Assembly: GCA_946803715.1 (NCBI GenBank)
Contig: CAMPET010000125.1
Location: 115,840 to 139,002 of the forward strand
Reading direction: 5' to 3'
Source: Beroe ovata
Taxonomy: Eukaryota > Ctenophora > Nuda > Beroida > Beroidae
Length of the DNA: 23,163 nt
Of the stretch, positions 1-9,292 are shown piece by piece. The notes under the pieces are model-generated. The model did not search any database and was not told the DNA's origin. It worked only from the letters and a program-made list of their open reading frames with translations. Made by a program: the position numbers and the translations under genes. How positions within the stretch are numbered: position 1 is the stretch's first letter; every line of letters begins with the position of its first letter.

Positions 1-30
1 GTGTGTGTGTGAGTGTGTGTGTGTGTGTGT
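1..30. repeat. GT microsatellite at left edge
   Basis: An almost pure GT dinucleotide run interrupted once by GAGT. A closely similar run closes the right end of the window, so the piece of sequence probably ends where assembly failed in simple repeats. Confidence 0.9.
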
Positions 31-289
31 GGAGTGCTGACCTGAACTGTGTTGTCAATATTCTCATCGTCTCTTCCCCTCACATTGTCATAGTAGTATT
101 CGAATGGTTTGCTTGGCTCTGTTATGTTTGTACCTATAATATACACAAATAGTTATCAGGTTTATACCTTATAGATTTTGGCTTGAGTTTAATATAAATG
201 ATCTTTTTCAGCATCAAAACATTCGCTTCCGTTGTTATAGCCAGACTTCAAAAATAAGCAGCATGCAAAAAGTTCATTCCATAACTCAC

Positions 290-446
290 CCGACATGTTA
301 CTGATGGAGTTAGCGTGAACCAATTTTACCGAGTTTTTCGTTGTAAGTACGTTATCTAAGATAGGGGGTCCCTTGGTCTGCAGCGAGTCACCATTCTGCT
401 GTGTGCTACGCTGTCCGAGTGTGTTCTCCCGGGGAAACTTGCCCAC
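290..446 (-). CDS. Possible extra 3' exon of GOPC
   Basis: An open stretch on the minus strand, bounded by an acceptor-like CAG just upstream (447-449) and a GTGAGT donor just downstream (284-289). It begins in phase 0, so it could join exon 7 of GOPC if that exon is spliced at the GTAGTT at 1029-1034. It would encode 52 residues starting VGKFPRENTLG, polar and rich in Asn, Ser and Gln, with no domain that I recognise. The alternative is that GOPC simply ends at the stop codon at 960 and this stretch is not coding. Human GOPC has a poorly conserved tail after its PDZ domain, so either ending is compatible with the family. Transcript data would decide. Confidence 0.3.
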
Positions 447-959
447 CTGTCACAGTGAGGGGTCAGCTGACATTCTTAGTAAGTTAGTACTTTGGGTCTT
501 GGGGGTGAGAAGCATGGTATGTTAAAACTGCTGTGACTTTGGTTGTGAAGTTGTTAGTTGATCATGCTAGTGACTTAGTTACTAAGCTTGTTAGTAAGAA
601 TTTAACCGCACGGTAGAACGGTAGGTATCTCGACGGGTATCTAAGATCTGTCACAGACGGGATCTGATCAGTATATTTATGAGAGACAGAATTAAAGCTA
701 TAGTCGGTGATACCCAATATCTGTCATAGGACACAGCTGTGAGACAGTCATCATAACGTATATCCCCTGTCTATCTAATCATGCAGGTATCTATGAGAGG
801 AGAGTCGCATGGTCTGCACCTGATATTTCTGTAGAGCCTGGGATTTAGGTCTCTCGTCTGGAATCGGCTGTATTTCCAGGATTGGGGCTTTCTCCAGGTG
901 GTGCTCGTCGTCATATCCCGCTATATGTGCAACCTGACAAGAGTACACGTTTGTATATC
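447..959. other. No gene seen; 3' flank or intron of GOPC
   Basis: AT-rich sequence without a convincing open frame, RNA gene or repeat. It is either the 3' flank of GOPC or, if the exon at 290-446 is real, part of its last visible intron. Confidence 0.5.
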
Positions 960-3900
960 TTAAGATAAGAAATCATTTTCTTTCCTCGCACCCCAGCACA
1001 TATCTTGTTCCTCAAGCTGACGACTGGTAACTACCTTCAACACTAATTCGTCACCACACGTGCTGAGGCACTTCACAGCGTCAGCGTGTGACATCCTCCG
1101 CAAATCAACGCCGTTACACTCGACTATAGCGTCCCCAACGAACAACCCGCCAAACCTGTGTTAGGGTTCGCAGTGGTGTCAATAGGTGTCAAAAAGTAGG
1201 GGGAATGGTGGCGATAGATGGTGGTGTGAGTAGGGACTTGAGAGTGACGATAATGATTAATAATGTATCGGCAGTGTGGTGTCAGCAAAATAATCGAAAC
1301 TGCAAAAGTGGTGCCATGTTGACACCACTTTGGCAATGTGGTACCAAGTACCTACTTTCTGTTGACACTCTCAATAGAAAATGAACATATAGGTTTTCCT
1401 CAGAAGGAATTCCATGCAAACACAATGTCTATGCATGGAATTACTTCTGTATTACACGTCATGATCTACAGTCACATCAGATTCCGTAACATCTAAACGA
1501 GGGTCGTATTTTCCGCGTATCTATTTTTAGACCAGCAGCACAGATGTCGGTGCAATTCACATCTGGTGCAATATCGTCCACATTGTGAACAAATGATTAT
1601 ATTATCCTCACTTTCCCCACCTTACTTCTTTACTTTACGGCAATTCATTAAATATTTATGACTTTCACAGCTCCTTTATCTCTTCTCTCTAGCTATTGTT
1701 CTATTGTGTTGTAATTCCTCTCCACTGGGAAACACTATGTCGCCACATTTTCCTCACTTCCTGCCACTCTCATCTCCGATAATATGAGGATACGAGAGCT
1801 ACTCCTCACTGTTCCTAACTGTCCCTAACTCGACATTCTACTGCCCTCACTGTCCCTAACTGTCCCTAACTCGACATTCTACTGTCCTACCCATTTCTCC
1901 ACAATAAATTGCTTGTCGTACGCGGATTTACGGTCAAAATTTCTCCGGAATTAGTACAAACAGATTCCTGGTTTCTACGTCATATCTATTATGTCGTCAT
2001 GACGACAACAGTGTCATGTTTACCTGTCAGCGGGTTTCCCAGGGTGGACTGCAGAGATGATAACTGGGGCTCGGTGGTCCGCTCCTCCCTGGAACAATGA
2101 CACAGTTAATTGATCAATTAGCTCGTTATTATTCACCCAATTAACTCTCTGAGTGACACTCCAGAGCAAGCTCAGTAATCATATATATATCCCACGGTAC
2201 TGCCTATGTCAAGATCCAAGACTATGGTCGTGCGATCGCAAACTTTCATCGCTCATATCCCGATATGTTGTAAAAACCGGATATAGATTACCTAGAGTAA
2301 AAACTAGATATCTCAACGTTTTTGCAGAGGTTGGGATGTTGTAAAAAGAGGGAGCTATATATAGACATATATATCTGAGTGAGGCAGACTGAAAGATTGT
2401 CACATTCCTGCTGTCACGTTTCCTGTTTCCGTTCACTGTCTATCCCACGACATCCGCAAAAAGGATGCAGAACACGCATTGGTTCAGTAGACGAAGTTTT
2501 TCTCACCGGCATCGAGCTCAGTACTAATAGGAAATGTTGAGTTATTCCTCATTTTGAGCGGTGGTAACTTCTCTCTTTCCTCATCATTCATCATCTGGTA
2601 CCTTTGTGACAATACCATCTCTATACACACCATTGTATCGAGCACTATACCCTATCAATTGTTTTATTAATCTTTCCGCCTTAGTGCTGCTTCACAATCT
2701 TATACTCTGACTGCTTGGAATCTTGCTCAGTTTTCATAGTGCCAGTATGCACCTGTACTGTGACTGTGCCATGCAATCTTGTTGCCGTGCCAACTTTTTT
2801 TTGCCGAAAACGTGATAGATTTAATAGCTGAAAATGAGGTAGAAAACCGACCCATTATCTTAATTGTGGTGTTAAAGTGTAGTCAAGTCCAAAGACATAA
2901 TATTCTTATGCTATTGATATCACCCACTACAATTTGTACTATGTCTAAAAGATAACTTGAGCTATAGTAGTTTAAATTTCACACAGCTTCTATAATTATG
3001 AACTTAGTTTTTATCCGTGAGAGTATTTGACACTCCTTATTTGACATTCCATAGCAAAGTTTGATTAATCATGACAGTTTAGTTCATTCTGTGACATCCT
3101 TTCCGTCAAGTTCATTCGAAGTTGCCGACACACGCGCTTCTCCCATAACACATTGACTAATTACAGTTAGAACATGACAGCAAACACAGTTGTATCCCAG
3201 GATATATGACCTAGTCAGGGTTTACCTTACGTAAGAAAGTGTCTACATAATTTAAACGCACCCATTGGCTGGAAACAGGTCACGTGACACGGCTGGGAAA
3301 AGAGGAGGGGAGCTGTACTTGGTGTGATTATAACGTTCAAGTTGAAATCCCGTTAGCAACGCGTGTGTGTGTGCGGGTGTCCCTGTTTAATCTGTCACAG
3401 ACTGTCAAACTAGACAACTTAGTTCATTCTGCATTCCTAATACCAGTTCCTCACACGGTTTCTAGACACAGATCCTCACACTTCATGTTTGTTTGGCGAC
3501 TTCTTGTGGATTACGGTAAGTTACTGCCTTTTTGCTTTGCCATATATTATCTAAATCTTGTCATAAGTTCTAGTTTCTGTAATTTTTGATGTGATCGTTG
3601 ACTACAGCTGATATCTCACTGTCTCTCAGCAAACATGCTGGATGGACACAGCTACGACAAGAGGGCAAAAAATATCGCAGGTATAACTGATATAGAGAGT
3701 GAAATAATTGATTGAGCTGAAATCGACTTTGTAGCTGAAAATCGACTTTGGTCATGACAGAGAGGTTCTGTGCCTAGCCTGGCGAACATGGTGAAGATCC
3801 TTGCTGTACGGCATATTAAACAAGGAATCGAAACCGTTCCGTACAGACCATTCTGTCACAAAAGTTGATAGCCTAATCACATTATAATATGTCACATAGC

Positions 3901-6379
3901 CTAATCACAATATTAAATGGTTGCAAAAAAATATCTTTTGAGTCACAAATTAGGTACAAGTTTGGGTCGATATTTGTATCTCATACTCTATTCCCCAGCG
4001 GATAAAGCTGCTCAAGAACGAATTAAAAAGAAAAAGAAAGTGGACGAAAAAGAGAAAAAGGACAGGAATGTGGACGCGGTTATGCCCAAAGTGAAGATCA
4101 AGTACCGGTGAACAGCATTTACGTAATTTATGATGTACGTTATGATGACACGTATCAGACTGAAAATCGAATCAGTGGATAAGAGTGGAGTAAAAAAATA
4201 AGCGCATCGCTGCCCCGCAATCAATAAAAAACAGAGCTCGACAGAAAGACAGGATCGATTTCATTAGAGGATGATTTAAATTGTTGAAGATTTAGAAAAT
4301 TAAACATTTGGATGATAAAATTCTTAATAAATGACACAGTTTCATAGACATTTATTATGACCAATGTTTCACAAGTCAGTCTATTGCCGTGACTCACCGT
4401 AATGCTGAGTCCCAGTCCCTCTGGACCTCGNAAACAAGGAATCGAAACCGTGGGGTTCCGTATAGAACACTCTGTCACAGAAGTTGATAGCCTTACCACA
4501 TCATAAATCACATAGCCAAATCACATTATTAAATGGTTGCGAGGAAATAGCTTTTGAGTCATCGATCATAAGTTTGGGTCGATATTCGTATCTCATACTC
4601 TATTCCCCAGCGGATAAAGCTGCTCAAGAACGAATTAAACAGAAAAAGAAAGTGGACGACAAAGAGAAAAAGGACAGGAATGTGGACGCGGTTATGCCCA
4701 AAGTGAAGATCAAGTACCGGTGAAAGGATTTACGTAACTATAACGTTATGATGACACGTATCAGACTGAAAATCGAATCAGTGGATAAGAGATGAGTAAA
4801 GCTATAAGCGCATCGCTGCCCCGCAATCAATAAAAAACAGAGCTCGACAGAAAGACAGGATCTATTTCATTAGAGGATGATTTAAATTCTTGAAGATTTA
4901 GAAAATTAAACATTTGGATGATAAAATTCTCAATATTTTCTTAATAAATGACACGGTTTCATAGACATTTATTATGACCAATGTTTCACAAGTTTAGTCA
5001 GTCTATTGCCGTGACCCACCGTAATGCTGAGTCCCAGTCCCTCTGGACCTCGCTGTAGTAACACTGTACGGAGAACACCCTTTCCATACGGGCATTTGGC
5101 GATAGCTCCCTTCTTCCTCATACTGTGAGCATAGATCACGGCCTGTATGAGAGAAAAAGATGGATTTAAGACAATTTTGGTGAAGGAGTTCGTAACAGAG
5201 CAGTATAGTGATGAAACAGAACATTGTTAGTAAGTTGTGGACTAGGATAGGGTTTGGATCACAAATTGAAGTCAACAGTTCTGCTACGAACGGAAGGGCT
5301 ACCTCCCAAAAATGGAAATAGAGATCGCAATTAGCATTTATACGGAGAAATTAGTGCAGTAGATTAAAATTTCAGAAGTTGTTCACTTTGTATCAGAGAA
5401 CTAAGTCAAACCAACACAACAATTTGACTCTAGCTGGTGTCAGTTATCTTGGAACGTCAAAATTATTATTAGTATATGATAACGTAGTGACACGAACTGT
5501 TATAACATACCTTGTGTCTATTGAGGGATATCTCTGCTTCTATTGTATTCCAAGTGAGAGTGTTTGGATGATTGTCCAGTCCCTGCTGCATCAATTGCAA
5601 CTGCTGAATGCGTCCTATGATTTCTTTATCCATGTACTTGATAGTCACCTTGCATCCTCCAAGATCCTTCATAGCAGTTACCAAATCATGATGGAGGTCC
5701 TCGTTTTCCTTATTTGCCTCCTCCAATTTTGCATGAAGCCAAGCTTCTCGTTCAACCAACATTCGTTGCTGTTCAGCAAGGTTGTCCTGAAAATTATTGG
5801 GTATATATTTTATCGACTCAAATCATCCTATGGCTGCATGGAAAGAAGCTAGGTCTTAGCTTACGAATCGGATTGTGTTCCCGGATGTTGCTTCGTGTAA
5901 TTGAGAGAGTCTGACTTCATTTTCCTTTTCCAGAACTGCAATGTCTTTCTTGCCCTCGGCTAAATCATGTCTTAAACTTACAAGCTTAGCCTGAGATGGT
6001 AATAAGTCCAGAAATCATCTTACTATATCTGCACATCTTTTCAAGCTAAAACATGATAATCACCAACCTCATATTTCAAATTTTCTTGATGAACGGTTTG
6101 AGCTAATGTTTCCAAACTGGTGAATGCCTTCACCATGCAGAATATATGAGCTCTGACCTGCATAAAGGATCATTACTAAAACAAACAATCATGTATTGAC
6201 TTACACAAAGATCTTTTAATAACAAGCTTTCTAACCTGATTTACAAAAGACTCATTCTCTTTGGTTTTCACATAGTAATCATGAAGCATATTATCTAATT
6301 TTACAAAACTGGTTTGGAAATCTTTCTCCACTATCTCTTGAGATGGAAAAGGAAACCATGCTGACATCTTCCTAAACAT
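960..6379 (-). CDS. GOPC: GOPC: Golgi-associated PDZ and coiled-coil protein (CFTR-associated ligand, PIST)
   Basis: Peripheral Golgi/trans-Golgi adaptor whose PDZ domain binds C-terminal tails of membrane proteins and steers them between recycling and lysosomal degradation. Seven exons join in phase with GT-AG introns: 6379-6236, 6157-6068, 5990-5865, 5786-5511, 5142-5020, 2088-2024, 1155-960 (stop at 960). The product is about 339 aa; human GOPC is about 460. The start MFRKM has an in-frame stop shortly upstream and resembles the conserved MFR start segment. Residues about 80-210 are coiled coil. The stretch YMDKEIIGRIQQLQL, then WNTIEAEISLNRHK, matches the family's KYLDKELAGRVQQIQL and WNQLEAEIHLHRHK. 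The PDZ domain spans three exons: carboxylate loop EGLGLSITGG, then PVIISAVHPGKPADR, GGLFVGDAIVECNG and SHADAVKCL. The His starting helix B predicts class I ligands. A GTAGTT at 1029-1034 could splice out the last 25 residues to an exon further on. The first residues of exon 5 are duplicated at 4389-4430 (see the allele overlap). Confidence 0.9.
1186..1368. repeat. Short element with imperfect terminal inverted repeats (MITE-like)
   Basis: The left end (1186-1200) reads GTGTCAA followed by AAAGTAGG. The right end (1351-1368) is its imperfect inverse, CCTACTTT...TTGACAC. Inside are further inverted copies of GGTGTCA, including 9-base arms AAAGTGGTG (1305-1313) and CACCACTTT (1323-1331). The element has no coding capacity. 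It sits in GOPC intron 6, only about 30 bases upstream of the splice acceptor of exon 7. The MITE reading is an inference from structure alone. Confidence 0.45.
1401..1449. repeat. 18-base inverted repeat (hairpin)
   Basis: Arms 1401-1418 and 1432-1449 are inverse complements with a single mismatch and a 13-base loop. It lies in a GOPC intron just beyond the MITE-like element and may belong to a larger foldback or be an independent stem-loop. Confidence 0.7.
1805..1884. repeat. Two-copy tandem repeat, 40-base period
   Basis: Units 1805-1844 and 1845-1884 differ at only a few positions. Each contains an internal short repeat of the type CCTAACTGT/CCCTAACT. It lies in GOPC intron 6 and is useful mainly as a length-polymorphic marker. 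Confidence 0.8.
2089..3484. other. Part of the long GOPC intron, no gene seen
   Basis: AT-rich intron sequence between GOPC exon 6 and the small plus-strand gene. Short degenerate repeats such as GATATGTTGTAAAAAC (about 2262) and GGATGTTGTAAAAAG (about 2334) are present. Open frames here are short and without recognisable features. The segment just before 3485 may hold the promoter and 5' UTR of the small nested gene. Confidence 0.5.
3485..4111 (+). CDS. Small Lys-rich protein of unknown function, nested in a GOPC intron (first copy of last exon)
   Basis: Three exons join in phase: 3485-3515 (donor GTAAG), 3630-3680 (acceptor TCTCTCAG, donor GTATAA) and 3999-4111 (acceptor TTCCCCAG, stop TGA at 4109). 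The 64-residue product starts MFVWRLLVDYANMLDGHS and ends in VMPKVKIKYR. The N-terminal ten residues are hydrophobic and the C-terminal half is a highly charged Lys/Glu helix beginning DKAAQERIKKKKK. The reading frame is open upstream to an ATG at 3284, so the true start could be earlier. An AATAAA lies at 4223-4228. I do not recognise the family. Support comes from three consistent splice junctions and from near-perfect conservation of the last exon in the second copy (4611-4723), with two amino-acid changes (K to Q, E to D), while the surrounding sequence carries indels. It lies on the strand opposite to GOPC. Confidence 0.5.
3820..4430. repeat. First copy of an overlap duplication ending at an N
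   Basis: This block starts AAACAAGGAATCGAAACCG and recurs from 4432 to about 5053. It holds the last exon and poly(A) signal of the small nested gene and the 3' part of GOPC exon 5 (4389-4430, minus strand, ending in donor GTGAGT). The copy stops exactly at the N at 4431, and the next copy begins right after the N. That is the pattern expected when the overlapping ends of two contigs from different alleles were placed side by side instead of being merged. Confidence 0.85.
4431..4431. other. Single N at a contig join
   Basis: An ambiguous base lies exactly between the end of the first and the start of the second copy of the duplicated block, marking a scaffold join. Confidence 0.9.
4432..5053. 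repeat. Second copy of the overlap duplication
   Basis: The counterpart of 3820-4430 with substitutions and small indels. For example, a short insertion near 4931 contains CTCAATATTTTC. This copy runs on without a break into the complete GOPC exon 5 (5020-5142, donor GTGGGT), so it is the functional continuation of the gene. Confidence 0.85.
4611..4723 (+). CDS. Second copy of the last exon of the small Lys-rich gene
   Basis: Same acceptor (TTCCCCAG), same length and same stop as the exon at 3999-4111, with AATAAA at 4829-4834. Two residues differ. It is probably the other allele of one exon, not an alternative exon, because the whole surrounding block is duplicated around the N at 4431. Confidence 0.5.
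5143..5510. other. GOPC intron 4, nothing else seen
   Basis: The intron lies between the coiled-coil exon ending RHK (5511) and the exon starting AVIYAH (5142). Both boundaries are phase 0. Minus-strand open frames in this interval do not extend from either splice site. Confidence 0.6.
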
Positions 6380-6603
6380 ATAATAGTTAGTTCATGTATG
6401 ATCAAAGAGTGATAGAAACTTTGCCATTGATTGCTTTCAATAAAAATTGTATGGAATTGACATACGAGTTTCAAATAGCAATGAGAGAGGATTTCATATT
6501 AAGTATGGTCAAGAAAGAGTTCATTGATGATAAGAAGTTTGAAAACTGCAAGCTATGAAAATAAGTATCAATAAAGTTTGGTAAGGGGGAAATGAAATCA
6601 TTC

Positions 6604-7264
6604 TCAAGACAATACAGTGTTTATAATCTTAATTGGCTCTGTTGGTCTGTCATCCTCATCAGTCTGCACTGATCCCATTCTATTCAATATGCCTATTCCA
6701 TGACTAACTCTACCAAAAATTGCATGTTTTCCATCAAGATGTGAAGTTGGTGCAAGGGTTAAGAAGAATTGACTTCCATTCGTATCAGGTCCACTATTAG
6801 CCATTGAGATGATCCCAGCACCAGTATGCTTCAAATCAGGATGAATTTCATCTGCAAACTTATCTCCATAAATAGACTTACCACCTCTTCCAGTGCCTGT
6901 AATATAATAGTAATAATAATAACAATTCAAACTTTTATATTATAGTGGCACTTCAACTTAAATTGATGCACAGCTGTGCCACTAAAACAACATAATCAAA
7001 CATACTGAATCCTTGAACCTGATGATATCATATTGAAATATCACAGGTTCTTAGAAGAGCTTGAAACTAACCAGTTGGATCACCACCTTGAACCATAAAA
7101 CCAGGTATGATTCGGTGAAAAATTGTGTTGTTGTAATATTGTTTTCTACAGAGTTCTGCAAAGTTTTTACAAGTCTTAGGTGCATGGTTCCAATACAGTT
7201 CTATTCCAATCTCGCCCATAGTTGTACAGAGATTCACATGTGAAGGATTATCAATAGGTGCCAT
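6604..7264 (-). CDS. PPIL1: PPIL1: cyclophilin-type peptidyl-prolyl isomerase of the spliceosome
   Basis: Peptidyl-prolyl cis-trans isomerase that joins the activated spliceosome in the nucleus. Two exons, 7264-7072 and 6896-6604, join in phase (G|GC, a Gly codon) across a 175-base intron and give 161 aa; human PPIL1 has 166. The cyclophilin fold is complete: [18 protein letters not shown], the catalytic-Arg segment [35 protein letters not shown] and HAIFGRV. The segments [23 protein letters not shown] and HPDLK are typical of the PPIL1 subfamily. The cyclosporin-contact position usually held by Trp (PTQWLDGKH in human PPIL1) is His here (SHLDGKH). An in-frame ATG lies 14 codons upstream, but MAPIDN fits the family length better. 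The stop is about 225 bases from the GOPC start on the same strand, so the GOPC promoter must be short or overlap this 3' end. Confidence 0.96.
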
Positions 7265-7497
7265 TGCTGAGAAAAAATCAGAACATGAAGCAATTTGACA
7301 AATCAAGAGCAGTCACACAGATGCATTCCAGCATATGATATCCAACTTGTCAGACCAACATTTACTGATAATAATTTCTGTACATCAACTGAAATGAGAA
7401 ACATAAAGACATTTTCAGGAAAAACTAAAACTCAGCATCATGACACTGCTCTAATATAACTATAACATGACAGTGCTATAACATGGCACTGCTACAT

Positions 7498-7937
7498 ATT
7501 GTCAATCTATGATAGACCCTGTCGAGAATTTCATGTTGCTTTGTGGCTTGCATCAGCGGACTGTACTCATTATATCATAAACCATATAATACCAATATCC
7601 ATTGTCCATGCCACATGTGGCCCGGATTGACAGCTCTAACATTGATTACAACAATTTAAAATTTCCAAAATTTTGACCGACTTGAAATTCTCATTGACCA
7701 TGTGAGTAATATAACGTGCAAAGTATATAACCAGCAATTATTTTGGCCTTGCCGGATGTTATCTGTCCACTGTTTCTTGCGCGCGGCGCGCGCGCTTTCA
7801 TCGAAGGACGAAACAGGCGCGCCTTCGATGAAGGCCTTTGATGAAGGCGCGCGCGCCGCGCGCAAGAAATAGTGGACAGATAACATCCAGCAATTTTTTG
7901 TCGATCAATGATAGACCCTGTCGAGAATTTCGTTTTG
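7498..7937. repeat. Direct repeats bracketing the GC-rich foldback
   Basis: An identical 24-base sequence starting ATGATAGACCCTGTCGAG occurs at 7509-7532 and 7908-7931, embedded in about 40 similar bases each time. The two copies flank the inverted repeat at 7754-7888, though not symmetrically, so they are probably parts of the same repeat family and not simple target-site duplications. Confidence 0.75.
7754..7888. repeat. Long GC-rich inverted repeat (foldback element)
   Basis: The arms 7754-7807 and 7835-7888 are inverse complements over about 54 bases with three mismatches. They begin GGATGTTATCTGTCCACT and pass into GCGCGCGGCGCGCGCGC. The loop of about 27 bases contains another copy of the CTTCGATGAAGG type of motif. 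Related GCGCGCGCTTTCAT(C/T)GAA sequence recurs near 8098, and further GCGC runs occur near 7936 and 8025. The structure suggests a foldback mobile element or cruciform-forming repeat family. No transposase is encoded. Confidence 0.85.
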
Positions 7938-9117
7938 CGCGCGCGCGGCGCAAACTTATTCTCAATCAGCGGTTTAGCATCGCCAGACAAACAATTTTGG
8001 CCCCGGTCCAAGACGGAATTTCGACTGCGCGGCGCCTACGCGACGGTAGGGACAAACTATTCTTTGTCAGATTTCATTTGACATGACCTTTGTTTCTCGC
8101 GCGCGCTTTCATTGAAATCCGAAACTTTGATATTACTTCATGAAAAGATATATTTCAGAAAAGAAAGATTCTTTTGAGACATATTTTCATTATTCATTGA
8201 TCATATGATCAATTATAATGCAAGACCTATTTTCAACTGTTCTGCAACTTCTTGTTACCTTATTTGGTCATTGACTGTCCCATCGACGCCCCCTCTTCAC
8301 CCTAAAAATGCCCCATTGGTTACTTCAATCAACTGGGGCGGACGGTATTCATGTTTGTGTGCAAGAAGATTCCCCTTATTAGACGCAGGGCCAAGATACA
8401 TGCGCTTCTTGACTGGCCTATGCCCCTCACATGCTTGAGATATCCTAAGTCACTTAGTAAGTGGTGTGTGGTTTCTACAGGCACCACCAATAGGAAACCG
8501 TCTGGGGCTTGCCCGTGAATCGATTTCGTATACAGCCAAACATGACAATGTACAATCTATACTCAGGAGATGGGCCACACCGCTGCACCAGGGTACAGTG
8601 AGGATCTCCACTACAGTGGATGGGAAACAAGTCCCTTAACTCCCACGATGCTACAGTTAAGGCTTCCTTAGGAGTGTAATCTCTCAATTATTCCCTTCTC
8701 AGAGAGGGTTGAACCGCTAGGGAAGAGCCGCCCTCTCCGCCCCTACACAACCGAGCGGACCCTCTGGGCCCATCCCCCTATTGGTAGTAGAACCATGACT
8801 TTACGTAAATGATTGCTGATGCTTATTGCAGTGACACAAGGCAGCAATCAAGTCAAGATGCCAGAGTATATGGCAAATCAAGGTCAAATGATGAATAAAT
8901 GCCCTAAATGCAACCCCTGACGCAAAGATACTGGTCAAATAACTTGACAGAAGAATGAAATCGTAAGATGTACGATTATTGCATATGTCCACAATATAGA
9001 TTATCATTTTTAAGGTTTATCGTACGACGTACTTTGTCTGGCACTTTGAAATTCCACGTGAAAATGAAATTCCACCTGAACAGCTACACGCGTCTTATCT
9101 GCGGGCGAGTATCCCTC

Positions 9118-9292
9118 TGAGTATTTTCATACAAATACTTACATTTCTAAGCATTTTCTCACTTTTTGAGAAACACTTAGGATGAGTCTAGTACGAGTAT
9201 GAGTTTAAACGGGCTAGTAATTGTTTTTTTTTTATGAATGACAAATTTGAATATCAGAAAAACTTGAGTAATTATTTGCGAGTAAATACTCA
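9118..9292. repeat. AT-rich foldback, possible MITE
   Basis: The ends TGAGTATTT (9118-9126) and AAATACTCA (9284-9292) are perfect inverse complements. Inside are a second imperfect palindrome (9147-9180, CTAAGCATTTTCTCA against TGAGAAACACTTAG) and the arms CTTGAGTA/TACTCAAG (9263-9270, 9287-9294). No coding capacity is present. Simple-sequence chance is not excluded in such AT-rich DNA. Confidence 0.35.

Noticed and set aside
960-1155. Gamma-syntrophin PDZ domain
   Set aside because: The isolated PDZ exon resembles syntrophins, but joining the upstream exons in phase gives the coiled coil and the KYMDKE..WNTIEAEI..NRHK block typical of GOPC.
3284-3484. Longer N-terminus of the small nested protein
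   Set aside because: The frame is open but low in recognisable features, and the Met at 3485 gives a compact product. It is kept only as an alternative start.
4221-4511. A second PDZ gene start on the minus strand at the N
   Set aside because: It is the truncated allelic copy of GOPC exon 5 ending at the N; the frame beyond the donor is intron.
5469-6379. A separate coiled-coil gene next to the PDZ gene
   Set aside because: The last coiled-coil exon ends in phase 0 (RHK) and the PDZ-leading exon starts in phase 0 (AVIYAH), exactly as in the continuous human GOPC sequence (RHKTVIRA).
7656-8086. Ala/Arg-rich open frames on both strands
   Set aside because: They are produced by the GCGC-rich inverted repeat; the frames mirror each other on the two strands and have no protein features.
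8270-8790. tRNA or rRNA gene, or SINE
   Set aside because: The block is GC-richer with small hairpins, but no complete cloverleaf, internal A/B boxes or rRNA signature could be made out.
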